Positions 40,701-54,424 of a stretch of DNA of 64,000 nt are shown here, piece after piece. The stretch covers positions 186,001 through 250,000 of the forward strand of contig WPIO01000177.1 in assembly GCA_009760855.2 (NCBI GenBank), read 5' to 3'. A model generated the notes under the pieces. The model made no database searches. It was not told where the DNA came from and was given only the letters and a program-made list of their open reading frames with translations. How positions within the stretch are numbered: position 1 is the stretch's first letter; each line of letters opens with the position of its first letter. Source of the stretch: Cristatella mucedo. Its lineage: Eukaryota; Bryozoa; Phylactolaemata; Cristatellidae. The position numbers were made by a program, and so were the translations under genes.

Positions 40701-42821
40701 AAAACACTTGGCACTTTTTGTCTAACATTCACACAGTGTAACTACATGGGTCCTACTAGCACTAATAGCACTGTCTACCCATAAACACGGCAGAATTTTT
40801 TCGAAACCAAAACTGGAAAACTGAATAGATAAGATAAAATCAATCAGGCTTAGGTTAAATACTGGGAATGGGGGTGAAACTGGCATTTCATATCGCACAT
40901 GATGAAATTTAAATGAATACTCACTGTGCAACTGGCACGTGTAGCGGCTACCAGTGGGAATCGGTGGCGGTCGCAAGAATTCGTGAAAGGTGTTCGTAAT
41001 GCCATCCCTTAGAGAAAACTCAATGACAGCTACCTCAGCTGGCAGGTAAACTGTTGATGATCCATTGTCAAATTCGACCTTGCCCAAGATTTGAAAGTCA
41101 ATGCAGCAGAATTTAACAGCACTCAAGCCTAGAAGAAATTGATACCCAACCATGAGCACATACAGAGCGAATGCTACGTGGGTTGCACATTAATGAGAAA
41201 TGAAGAAATGCAAAAGCTTTGGCAAAGATGTGATGCTGAGACACATGAAGGTATGCACAGACAAACACAAAACATAGACACTTTCACACGACTGAACGTA
41301 AGAGATTGAAAGTAAGAAAATTGAAGTGGTGGTTTGTCAGAATTGCTAATAAATCTAAGGAGGAATACGTATCAATAATCTAACAGGCATTCTCTCAGTG
41401 ACATTATAGACCTAAATATCTTACTTGTAAGAACAAAAAGCCAAATAGTGTGTTCAGTGTAACAAGCAGGCAAAGTGAGGTAGTGGCGTGCCCCAAGACT
41501 GGAAAGTCTCACCCAAAAGAATGGCCAAGCCTGCATTTCTTGTGTAGCCTCAGCACGCAAACTGGGCAACATATCCCAATGACCCCATACTGGATGAGCA
41601 CATCAGCACCACAGTCAAGACTGTGTAGGTAGCAGTAGCAGTCACTTAAGCCTACAAAATGATTGCCGACTCCTTACTTACACGATGTATAGGAAGTGAT
41701 GGTAACCAGCAAATCCAAAGTACAACAAAATCATGCAGCAAATTCTTAGCGATATATATATATTTTCAATTTAGATTCCCTCTGTATACGTCATCAAACG
41801 TCCTGGAGCTTTATTTTCTGTATTCGTGAACATATAGAGCAAAATGTATCCAACCAAAACCAGAAATCTTTCCAGAATTGTGTAAAACAAGCACAGTTGA
41901 ACTCTCCTTTCAAATTTCACACCGATACGTAAAGTATTAGCCGACTTATGGAACTTAAAAGGCACCAACCGACCGCACCAACCGAACCTGTATAAACGCC
42001 ACATAAATGCACCTCAACAAGCTTCAAGCATGTATCGCGATCAACTAAGGTTCGACAAGTTGGGATACAAGTTGCATATGAATTAAAGACCGGTAATTTT
42101 TTTTAATTTTTTGTAGATTTGTTCTGTTTACCTCCGGGTTAGACGTGGTATGCATAACCATTTTTTCTTTCGTATGGAAGTCGTCCGAACTTCCGATGCT
42201 AGTTTAAGCATATTTGTCTTTCGAAAGGTGCCCGAAATACATATTCAATTGTCGGACACATTTTGTAAGTATTTTCTTGACATTTCCGCTAAGCAGATTA
42301 TGCATTTACACTACAGAAAGTTGGTTTTAGAGATTTCTAGGCATATAGGGATGCTATGCAATTAGGTATCATTTTTATGGAGTTCAATGTTCTAATTTAT
42401 TTTACCTAATTGCTCAATTTACGAATTACCTTTTGAGTTTCATGTCTAGCTAGAATGACTTCATGAACTTTCTAGACTTTTCTTTCCATTCATTCCCCCT
42501 CTACTCTACCAGCCACTTTCCTTTACTGTGCCAGACGTAATGTATCTCCTTATGTAAGGCCACAAAGACAGAAGGATTAAGTCGGCGTTAGGAAAGAGTT
42601 TTCTAGAGCCCACTCAAAGCCTTAGCGACTTTCAGTACACATTCGGTGGCCAACAGACATCATCTCATGCAATAAAGAGAAAGGGAGAAGCATAGCTAAG
42701 TTGGGGGGCAGTCGAGGAAGTGAACAGCAGGAAAGTAGCAGAACATGATGGCTGGAAAGGATCCACATAAGGATGAAAGATGTCGTTGCATAAGAATTGT
42801 AGAATTAGGATTCAGTAAAAG

Positions 42822-42854
<33 letters not shown>

Positions 42855-42918
42855 ATATATATGTGTGTATATATATATATGTATATATATATATTATATA
42901 TATATATATATTATATAT

Positions 42919-42954
<36 letters not shown>

Positions 42955-45900
42955 CACCATCAGAGCAAAAGCTTTTGTCACGAACGGTAAAAAGAAAAAC
43001 GGGACTGCTAATAAATTGTCCATAGATGAATAGATGAGCTAAAGGCAAGAGAAGGCTAAAATATGTGGGCAGCTAGGTGTGAAGTAGCTAAGCCATGGCA
43101 GGCCTTGTGGGTCAGTGTGAGTTTTGCTCTGTATCCGTGTTAAACCAGAAGCTATCGAAGCTCCTTCAGCAAAGTACACACTAGATGAACTCTGGGATTG
43201 GTTGACTAGGCCTACAGCCACATTAATCACCAGCTGCGAAGGCTTAATGACTTCGTTGGTAGCTGGGCCAAAACTAAATTTCGGTAGTCTAGCCTAGACA
43301 GTATCAGGGATCAAGTAAGATCTTTAGCAAGCCACTGTGGTAGATAGTATATAATCTTAGATGGGGATCTAGTAGTGGCTAGCTGTTGAAGCAGTCTTTG
43401 TAATGTAACTTTTAAAGTCGTGCAGTTATCTATGTGTACATCTAAATTTCTCGTACGGGTGATGGTCGCACAACAGCCTATTAGAAGAGCAAAGTCTCCT
43501 AGTCCAGCCACAAGCTTGGGGTGTCAAAAGAGTCTAATGAGTATATAAGTTTGGTAGCACCATCCTTTAGTTGTAGGAAATTATAATGTCTTAAATGTAA
43601 GCAAGCATTCCGTTGGTTAGTAGCTGCAGCTGATTCCGGTGGTTTAAACGACAAGTATAGCTGGATATCGTCGGCATAGAAGTGATAGTCGATCCCATCG
43701 GCCCGAACCGCTCTCCAAGAGGCTTAAATACAAACAGAGAATAGCAAAAGATCGAGAACAGATCCATGTGGAACAACTCCACGGGTGACTGGTTTGCTAG
43801 ATGAGATGTGACTCGGGTGCTCGAGTATAATTGCTACTTGTCTCAAGCGATTAAAAATTGAAGGTTACTCTGACTGCATCTAAATCGATCGCATTTGGGA
43901 TGCTGCTAATTGAACCTTAATTGTCTTTCATCGTGCTGAGGATTGCTTCGTCGTTTGGTTTTTGGCTGACGTGTCAACACCAGATATTAACCCTAACTGA
44001 ACAGAGGGTAACTGTGCCTTAGTGTTAGGGTGAAATGCTGGTAGGACTGGATCGTGCCCAATAGGACAAGGCACTGTAATGGAAGACTATAAGCCCCTTA
44101 AAATTCTTCACCCTTAAATACTGTGCAGGTTTGGCTCAGTGGTTAAGGTGCTCGCCCGGACCTAGGCCAGACCTCGGTCGTGGGCTCGAGCCATATGGCA
44201 TATGTGAAGCACCTGAATAGAGATTCAATTCTCTTAGGGTGCTGTACAAATGAATTATTACATTATTATTTAAGGCAAACACCATCATTCTCAAAAGTTT
44301 CATTTCACCACTACAAATGCACGAATTGGCCAAATGGAGCCGAAAATTAGAGAGAAGCCACCGATTCCAGTAAACCGTGATCTCTGCAATCAAAGTGGAA
44401 TAGCTATCGCCAGTAGCTAAGGCATTGTGTATTGGATCTGCAAAAAGCCATGCATCTGCTATCGATTTTGAGTACATAAACATGGCATTTCCATGGACTA
44501 CAAGGTTGGCACCTTTTTTATAACCATTTTGCTTCATACACGTTCACTTACATCGACACAGCAGCTGCCGGCATGAAAGTAGGGGTTTCCCTACCCACCG
44601 ATGCCGGCTTTGTCAGGCTTGTTTTGTAGCCTAGTTCAATATGCCTTAAGGGGTCACTGCTCGAAAGCACGACGAAAGGGCGACTGCAGGCCGTGCATTA
44701 AATGCAACAGCCTACACAACAGAGAAGTGGCACGGGCTCGTAAAATCAGCAATAGCACTGAGCTACTATCTCAAAAAACTTTAAAAAAAACGACAGCAGG
44801 GCTAGTAGATCAAAAAAGACCCAGCCGGACACTTTCACCCGAAGGTGCTGGCTGGCTCTTCGGCGATGGACGACATTCCTCCGAGAAAACTGTCTCCCTC
44901 ACTCGGGAGCTGCCTCGCTCACTGGCGATCACTACCGACGTGGTCATAAGCATTAATTACAATGCGCCTGAGGTTTTCCAGGCATGGCATAGAGAGTAGG
45001 GAAGGGAGCCAAACCCAAGCAATTGCTGACATAGCAATTCAGAATAATGGTGGAAGTGTCATGGTTTGGGGTTATCATTGCTTCTCTGGTGTCTGAATTC
45101 TGCACAAGTTTAACGGACTTATTGAATAGCATACGGAACCAATATGCTTCTGGCCTACGAAAAACTATGTACAGCCTATGAATGAATGTGCACATTTTTA
45201 TAAAAAAAAAATTGGTGCCAAGTGCAACCATTAGGCCTGCTGTGGTCGGGTTCAAGCAAATAGGGGGAAATCCAGCGAGAGGTCCATCACATTGGTAACC
45301 ATGAATGGCTGATTATGTAAGCATGGACTTAAGCAGAGGGTGCAGGGACAGCAGTAATTACCAGGCCTATTAGTGTGGCATGTCCGACCACGTGACTTTC
45401 TAAAAGCATATTTTACATGCATGGAAAACCGTCCAATTAAGGTCATCGTTATTGAGCTTCTAATGAGTACATGATTTTAGCAACTTACTCCCTGTTGCAC
45501 ACGTGTTTGTGAAGCCTCCGGGTCAAGGTTGCCATATTGGCAATGGCTCGACAATAATAACACTATATTTGTATAGCACCCTCGGAGAACCTAATCTCTT
45601 ACTGTGCACTTTACATATGCTGTAAAGAAAGCATGATTAAATTATTAGTGGTAAGATGCACAAGGCCGACATGCATGACAAGGTTAGAGGTGACATGCAC
45701 AGTGGCAACACGTAAAACATGGTTAGTGGCAGAAAGTTATGTCAGCAGGCAGAAGCATACAATGGACGTATCACAAGGACCCACTAAAGGAATTGATAAA
45801 CAGGTGCCTTTTAAGCTTTGCTCTAAATTTGGTCAAGTCGGCAGATATCTTAACGTCAGCCAGGAGTGAGTTCCAGGCTTTGGGAGCATACAAACTTAGG

Positions 45901-48900
45901 CATGGTCTCCAAAGAATTTGAGGTTCGTACAGGGTATGGCCAAACGATTTGAGTCAGAACATCGAGTGGTACGATTTCTAGCCTGGTGAGAGAGTAGTTC
46001 TGATAGGTAGGCTGGAGTCAGAGAATGTAGGGACCTAAAAGTTAGTGCCAAAACCTTGAAAAGTCGATTCGATGCTAATTGAATGCTTGAGAGTTTGTCA
46101 GGTTCTTTGCATCATCACTGACAGCAGGTTCTCCAACTCATTAGGGGCAGCTATAAAAACCGAGAATGATGGCATACGAATAATTAAAGTCAACTAAAAC
46201 TTGAAAAAGCATGACTAGCCTTTTGTGCGGGAGATAAATGCAGGAAGTAGAGCCCAGCATTGGTCCATCTGGTGGTCTGCATGTTCTAGCACCTTTCTTG
46301 TTTCGAAACTACCATTACCCTACCTTTCCAGATAAGGAAGAACAGGTGCCGTCAGAAACAGCTGCCACCAAGCTTGCTCAGAAGCAACCCCTGCATAAGA
46401 ACTCCCATTCCGGTAGATCACGAGTGCCACAGCTGCTGCAGAAATAAACTGCCACAGCTTCTGCCTGGACTGAGCCGAGTCAACAGCTGGGGGTAGCACC
46501 AGCAAATCGCATTCCCTGACTAGTGGCATTCGCACTGCCAATCACCACACCAATGATTCAATAGTCACTCAGCTTCAGATGTCATACGACAGCTACCACG
46601 TGCTTTAAGCTCAAGATTTAGGCTCCGGGAAGAAGAACAGCTGTGCAACTGTGCACTGCTAGTAATACTGCTAGTCTTTCACCAACAAGGCTGAAGTAGT
46701 AAGAAGATCGCTGGTATAAGGGAAGTTTGTATCAGGCATAATCTAGCAAAGTACGTTCGGCAGGGCTCCATGGCCAACTACATAGTCTTAGGTGTCTAAA
46801 GAATAAGACATTGAGTCTCAAGGACTAACTGCTACAGGCCAGCACTACCAGATAGGAAGGCCAGCTTGGCCAAGCCTGCAAGTCACCGGAAGCTGCTACG
46901 GGAACCAAAATTAGCTAGCAAACAGTGCAGCCACGACTTGAGGACAATATTTTCAAAGTGGGCAACACAAGCACCATGGCCGTGTCAGTGGCATAATTAG
47001 GACTGCCGTGCTCACTCAACACTTGAAGATTAGTGTTAGGTATAGTCGACTCTGCTTATAAGAATAAGCTGGGCCGGCAAATAAGCATGCTTATTTGCGG
47101 AGTTTTCCCATTTTTGGAATGAGACTAATATACTAAAAACTCTGGGATGTAGATCTGCTATTCTTTTAAGAGATAACGAGTATTCCTATATCCGATATTC
47201 TTATATGTGGAGTCGACTGTATATCGGACAGATGAAAGCTGTTTCCAACTCTTTGGTAACAACAAATGGCGGGTTGACAAAGCCAAAGAAACAGTACAGA
47301 ATACAAAGATGATTGTGTGCAGCACACTATGAAGTTCAGCAGTGTCAGAATCACAATTTGGGGCTCTCATTCAGGTTCAGGTATCAGAACACTGCATCCA
47401 ATTCTTGGCAGTGTGAACAAGAATGTTTATATCAATGGGCTGCAAAATATTGGTATTCTGTGTCTGAAAATTGTTTGGAAACAGCCTGATTTTTGCAAAG
47501 CATGTCAATTTTTTGCAATCACACGATTTGAATAACATATACCATTCATGGGATGACCTCCGCCGGTGTTTAAGAAGCAATTCCAATAAACCAACCAGTG
47601 AAGACTACCTGTCTGAAAGACTGCAAAGGATGTGGGAGAGTACACCATAAGAATCTGCCACTGGCTAATACTTTCGATGAATTGCCGGGTACACGAAGTC
47701 CTCAATAACCGTAGCCTGTGCAGAACTTCTGGTGTCATACAATAGGAGCCAATTAACCAGGTTGGCCATACGACCGCGTTTTAGTAATTTAAGACTATTT
47801 GCCTCCAGTTCTAACCAGAGGCCTTCATAGATCAAGTGTCTAGTTTATCTGATATAGCATATAGACGTCAGATGATAGTTTATAGGAGTCTGTCTAACAT
47901 CTGTTATTTGCAGTAACACATATTGTGCCAATCAATTCAAGTTCCTTCGACAGGCAAAATGCATACAGGGTAAGGACACTTTTCTGCGTATAGCAAATAA
48001 AAACAGCCGAGCATGCCACCAGGCCATATTCATTACCACTTAAGTCTTCAGGCCAAGAAGCCACGACATTTTCAATTTCCTTGGCACGAGCAACTTCATA
48101 TTCGAGTAGTGGATCGGTTCTCAGCTATAAGGAAATTACTCTATTTGGGGCAACATACTGGCACACTAAATGCTTGCAATAAAATTGGGTGCGTCCGTCA
48201 CAAAAACTCCTTACACAGCTGAAAGCACTCGATCACGGATAGCAGTGCTCATCCAGTACCAGTCAGCTTTTGGTGGCATATTTTACCGTGGCTTAGCAGG
48301 CACCAGCAGATATTCCACCGCAATAAGTTCCCTTACCCAAGGTTACAACAACTTTAACAAGTAATCAACAGCTAGACAACCCTCACACAATCAATATAAA
48401 CAGTGTCTACTTGACACTAGGAATCATTGCAGCAGGCCGATCGTGTGCAATTTAAGAGGGTCCATTATCTCTTAGGCAAGAGGAAACAAATAATGAACAA
48501 ATAATGACCCAAGAAGCCGACTGAGCCATGGGCTCACGAGCAACTAAGCACAGGGGTAAGCATGAAAATCTGAAAACTCAGTGAAAAAGTGCTGCTCGAG
48601 TGGTCCTTAGGAGCAAGATTAACAAATGTACTACACTGCTGCTCAGGAACACCGCTGCTTGTTTTGACGATATTAAATACCGAGGCGAGGGAGCCTTCCC
48701 GACAAAAGTGACTATCTGCAATGACCTTTGATCATTTAAATATCAACGAAAGATGCATCTGCTCCGCTCATCGTTCCTTGCCGCCCCGGGATTTCGGCTT
48801 TATTTCTTCTTATGTCTTGCCTGCTTACCTGTACATGTTCAGTGCATGTTACTACCTAGAGGTCTCACTAATCGGTGGCTTGTGTGACTTTGCATGCTGG

Positions 48901-51900
48901 CCTAAGCATGACACCAGTTGGCTTTTGCAAGTTTGCTATTACTTCTTACATTTTAAATATTTTAACAAATCATCGTACCTTAGCCGGAAGAGCCCTGCCT
49001 TGCCAGGGCAGGGGGGCTACGTGCCTCCCGGTTCAGGAACAGGGACCATTCTCAAAAAGGCTGTAGTCAGGCCACTACTCAAGAAAGCAACACTAAACTA
49101 AGATAACTTTAGCAACTTCTGCCTAGTCTTCCTTCTACCGTTCCTATCAAAGACACGGGAATGAGTCGTGACAGACCAGCCGAACTCATATTTTGAAACT
49201 TCAAACCTTGCTAGTACGTTCCAGTCTGGTTTTAGAGCTAATCACTCCGCAGAGTCAGCATTGCTTCCGGTGTGCAGCGACTTAGGAATGCAGACATGGG
49301 TAGAGTATCTCTGCATGTTTTGCTTGATCTTTCGGCAGCTTTTAATACTATCGATCAGTAAGTCCTTCTTGAGCGCCTCATCTCGCCTGGGCATTACTGG
49401 CCCTGCACTGCAATGGTTCAGGTCCTATCTCAGTGGGAGACCTCAGAGTATTGATGTGCATGGACAAAGATCATTCAAGAAACCTCAGGGCTCCGTGCTT
49501 GGTCCTGGTCTTTTTTCATAGTTTATACACTACTTCTTGCCGAAGTGATTGCCAAGCACAATCTAGGCTGTCACTTCTATGTGGATGACACTCAGCTGTA
49601 CCTTTGCTTTGATTCTTCCTAGCCCTCCAGCATGTCAAATTCTCTCAACTCCCTTGCTGCATGTATTGATGACATCTGCACACGGATGGCAGCAAATCTA
49701 CTCAAATTGAATGATGATACAACCAACTTACTAGTTACGGGCAACCAAGTGTGATTCGGGAATTGGATAGGCTAACGCTCAAAATCGGCTCTGCCAGCAC
49801 TTCTGATGAATCTGCACGAAATCTAGGTGTCATATTCCAAAGTGACCTTTCGTTAGATGACCAATTCCAGCTAAATAACATTGCTAAAATTCGAGCTTGT
49901 CTAGACAGGGATACCACATCTAAGTTGGTCCATTCATTTGAGACATCCTGTCTCGACTTCTGTAACTCACTGCTTTCTGGTCTACCGGTTATGGCAATCA
50001 GGTACTTACAGCTGGTGTGAAACTCTTCGGCTAGCCATGTCTGTCGTGAGCGTTGCAGTTACCACATCACACCACTTCTCGCTGACCTGAACTGGCAACC
50101 AGTCAAGCAATGCATCGACCTCAAGGTTTTGTTGCTCACTTCATTCTTTGGCTCCAGCCTACTTATCAGATCTACTGCCGCACGAGGCTAAGCATTGTAC
50201 CACCCGCTTTTCAGAATCTAATTGTTTACATATATCTCGTACAGACCTCACATCCTTTGGAGACCGTGCTTTCAGTTCGTATGCTCCTAAAGCCTGGAAC
50301 TCACTTCGAACCTGCATCACGACATCTCCCGACTTGACCACATTTAAAAAGAAACTAAAAACGCATCTATTTATGCCACTAACCACACTTGCATGCTGAG
50401 CCTGTGCATGCCACCCCTAACCATATTATTTTTGTTGTTTATCGAGCATTCTACTCAATCATATTTCCTTTGCAGCAAATGCAAAGCACCTAGAAAGAGA
50501 TTGAGTTCTCTGGGGATGCTTTATCAAGTGTGTTATTATTATTACTATTACTATTATTAGGTCACAGAAAATTCAGGCCAGCATTGCAATGAAAAAAAAA
50601 TGTTTCGTGATATTTACAGGCGTAAGCTATTACATTATTAACGCCCAGTGCGAGAGTGCCATTATTTCAGTACCTTAAGCACGGGTGGAAGTAAATCAAC
50701 CACAAGTAGGCACAAAGGTGACAGCTACTGACATAATTGTAATAACAATAATACCTTTGTATAGCACCCTCAGGGAACCGAATCTCTTTCTAGGCACTTT
50801 ACAGATGCTGCATTTAAAGAATTAACCAAATGTTTGGTGGTAACATCTGCTAGCAGCAGGTATAGTGTAAGCAGGTACACGCACACGAAGAACGAATCAC
50901 AGAGACCCACTAAATGCTGTAATGAACAGGTGCATTTTAAGCTTCTTTTTAAATGTTGTCATGTCAGGGGATGCTGTGGCAAGCGTCGTTAGTGAGTTCC
51001 AGGCTTTTGGAGCATAGAACTGAAGGCATGGTCTCCAACGGTCATTCCTATTCATTCCTATTTGGAGTTTTAAAGGGTTAGATACATGTTAACAATACTG
51101 TGGGGAAAATAATCAAACATTGATCAAATTTTGGTAGTCCGCCTTTGTCTGCCTTGTCGTCATCGAGGTCCACAATAACGTAATGACGACAATGATATGC
51201 GTACAGAACCCTAATAGAACTAAACCTAATCCTAGGTACTTTACAGATGCTAGAAAGTGTCATCCCCCATAAACATTCTAACGGAAATAACACGTATTGA
51301 CCAAATCCATTGAGGAACAGATGTTTTGAGCTTTAAAAAAAATGACAAGTCAAGGGATGTCACGACGTCAAGTCAAGAGTGAGTTTCAGGCTTTGAGAGC
51401 ATGCCGAGTTTTGTACCAACTGTAAGCACTTTATTACACACCTCCGACTCGTGAGCTACAGAAGTCGACATGGGAGGGATGTCACATACAAGAGCAACTT
51501 GGATAGGATAGGTGCTATCACTGCTTAAGCAGGCCCAAGTTTTTTAAATGTTAAGTAGTTGAAAGTAGGCAGACATGACTATGGAGGAGAAGGTCGTCTA
51601 GTAAAAGATCATTTTGGAACAGGACACCGAAATTTCGTGCAAATGTACAGGAGATATGCTCGATAAAGCAAATTTTGAAGATCACTTTTCCAACTTCTCA
51701 GTAGCTAGGCAAAGCACAGGCCCAGCTGTGTATCAATCAAAGCCACATGCGGTACTGCTAAACAGCAAATAAATTAGTGTCAAGCCCAGAAGCATCCTGA
51801 AGTGAACTCCAAAGCTGACTTCCAATCTTTGGCCCAACATTGACAGACCCACGTGAGTTGTTTTCACACACCGTGTCATAATACATTTGCCTTACACCGT

Positions 51901-54341
51901 GAGCACCATTTGCAATCTACACCAGATGATACCCCCATTGGTCTTCTTTGGGGTTCTTTCAGGGGCTCGACAAACTAATTTGCATTGTTGTTTTATTATA
52001 TTAACAAACTCTAATACTAGCTTATTTAATAGCCTCTTTTGTATAGCAGCAGAAGAGCCTTAAAGGCTATCACCACCATTTGAGTGGAAACAAAGGATCG
52101 CCCGCTGTAGGATTCGAACTCAAGACCTCCGTCGTGAAGAGCAACAGCCTTATCTAGTGGATACCTAACTCTCGGCCATAGCAAACCCAAACTCTTAATG
52201 CCAACTTGAAATTATAATATGGTCAAGCTTACTGGCTAGCTAAGCAGTTAAAACACCAGAAGCAGCTTACCCTGCCTTCAAATTTTCACAGGATAAAAAA
52301 TTAGCAAACTTTTCTTCTGCTTACACTAGTGCCTAACTTAGCCTGTAAATGCCAAACTTTCTATCACAAATCCACATTCACACTTAGCTTGACTCGTTCA
52401 TCTGGCAAATCAAAGGTGCATCAGTAGGCCGACAGTAAACAAGTATCCAAATGCATCAGTGCTAGAGAAAACGACGAGCTGTAACAACATCCACCACACA
52501 CTAAAAGCTTTGGCCCTCTTACATATACGGCCCACTATAATAGCCTTTCTTACGAACAAGCAGCAGCAGCAGAGTCAAGGGCTAACTGGCTGGGGAGGGG
52601 GTTTAAAGAGTAGTGGCACGCCTTTCTATGCAGAAGCCATAACTAGCTAGGGGCTAAAGGACTAGCATAGCAGTGTCAGTAATCTTGAAAGATGATACAC
52701 CTCATAATACTCATCAGTGCACTTGTGCCAGTAACCAAGCCCTCCTTTATCTCAAATCTCTCTATCTCATTTCGATTTTGTGTGCAAGAAATCGATCTTT
52801 CCTCGTTATGGGTGACAATAGCTGACATGCTTTACGAGTTTGCACCTCTGACTAAGTACACTGTGAAACCTCGCCGGGACGGCTTATGGTTTACCATAGA
52901 CGAAACTAGTTAGATACTAAGCTCAAGCTCGAGAAAGCATACACGAGATCAGGACTGACTGTCCATCGCCATACCTAAAATGACTACTGTAGATCATAAA
53001 TAAATAAAAATAAATAAATCCTAGCTGATTAAACAGCCTCTTTTTGTATAGCGATAGAAGAGCCTTTACGGCTATCAGCACCACTTGCAGTGACGATACA
53101 GGATAGCCCACCGCAGGAATCGATCCCACGACCTCGGGACCGAGGTCGTGAAAGCAACTGCCTACCTAGTGTGCCATCACGGCCCATACCAATTGATCCT
53201 AGCAAAGGTCAAGTCTAGCTTCTTAAAAAATTGTCGATTTACAGATGCACAATCAACAAATGCTGATATCTATGATTAACCATATCCAACAACCTCACAA
53301 GACTCCACTCCTCAATTCATTGCAGCACCTCAATGTCAACATTAAATGAGGCAAGAAGTGACCTCATCCTGAAATTCATCTACTCGTCTAATGAGACTCT
53401 AGTACTCTAGACCCTATTCCAACTCTCCAACCTTTACGATACAAAGATCTATGGCTACCATGCATAACTAACATAATGTGTATGTCATTAGCTTCGGGTC
53501 ATGTCCCTGCCCCTTCTAAAACGGTTGTAATTGGACAAGTAATTAAGAAAGCAACACTAGATCAAGAGAACTTAAGCAACTTCTGCCCAGTCTCCCTTCT
53601 ACCCTTCCTATCAAAGACAGTGGAACGAGTTGTGACAGACCAGCTAAACTTATAATAATAATAATGCACTTGATAAAGTGCCCTCAGAGAACTCAATCTC
53701 TTTCTAGGCGCTTTACATTTGCTGCAAATGGAAATGCGATTGAATGGTGAGTAATATCATGCTTGATAAACAACATGAATAACATGGTTAGGGGTGACAT
53801 GCACAGGATCAGCATGCAAGTGTGGTTAGTGGCAGCATGCACAATGTCAGCACGCATAAGCACACGAAGGACAAATCCCAGGGATCCACTAAATGCTGTC
53901 CTAAATATGTGTGTTTTCAAGTTCTTTTTAAATGTGGTCAAGTCAGGGGATGTTCTGACGCAAGTCGGGAGGCAGTTCCAGGCTTTGGGAGCATACGAAC
54001 TAAATGCACGTTCTCCAAAGGATTTGAGGTTTGTACGAGGTATTGGTAAACTGTTGGATTCCGAAAAGCTGGTGGTACGATGCTTGGTCTGGTGGGGGAG
54101 TAGATCTGAGAGATAGGCTGGAGCCCAAGAATGAAGTGATCTCAAAGTGAGCGACAAAACCTTGAAGTCGATCCGTTGCTTGACTGGGAGCCAGTGCAGG
54201 TCGGCGAGAAGTGGTGTGATGTGGCAACTGCGACGCTCACGACAGACAAGCCTAGCTGCAGAGTTTTGCACCAGCTGCAATCGCCTGATTGCACGTATCG
54301 CCTGATTGCCGGTAGGCTCAGAGAGAGCTCAGAGCTCAGAG

Positions 54342-54424
<83 letters not shown>

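Noticed and set aside
42745..42954. 69-codon Tyr/Ile frame
   Set aside because: It is a translation of the (TA)n microsatellite.
48875..49066. Small plus-strand gene
   Set aside because: Its end overlaps the start of the LINE-A reverse transcriptase and the rest shows no protein character.
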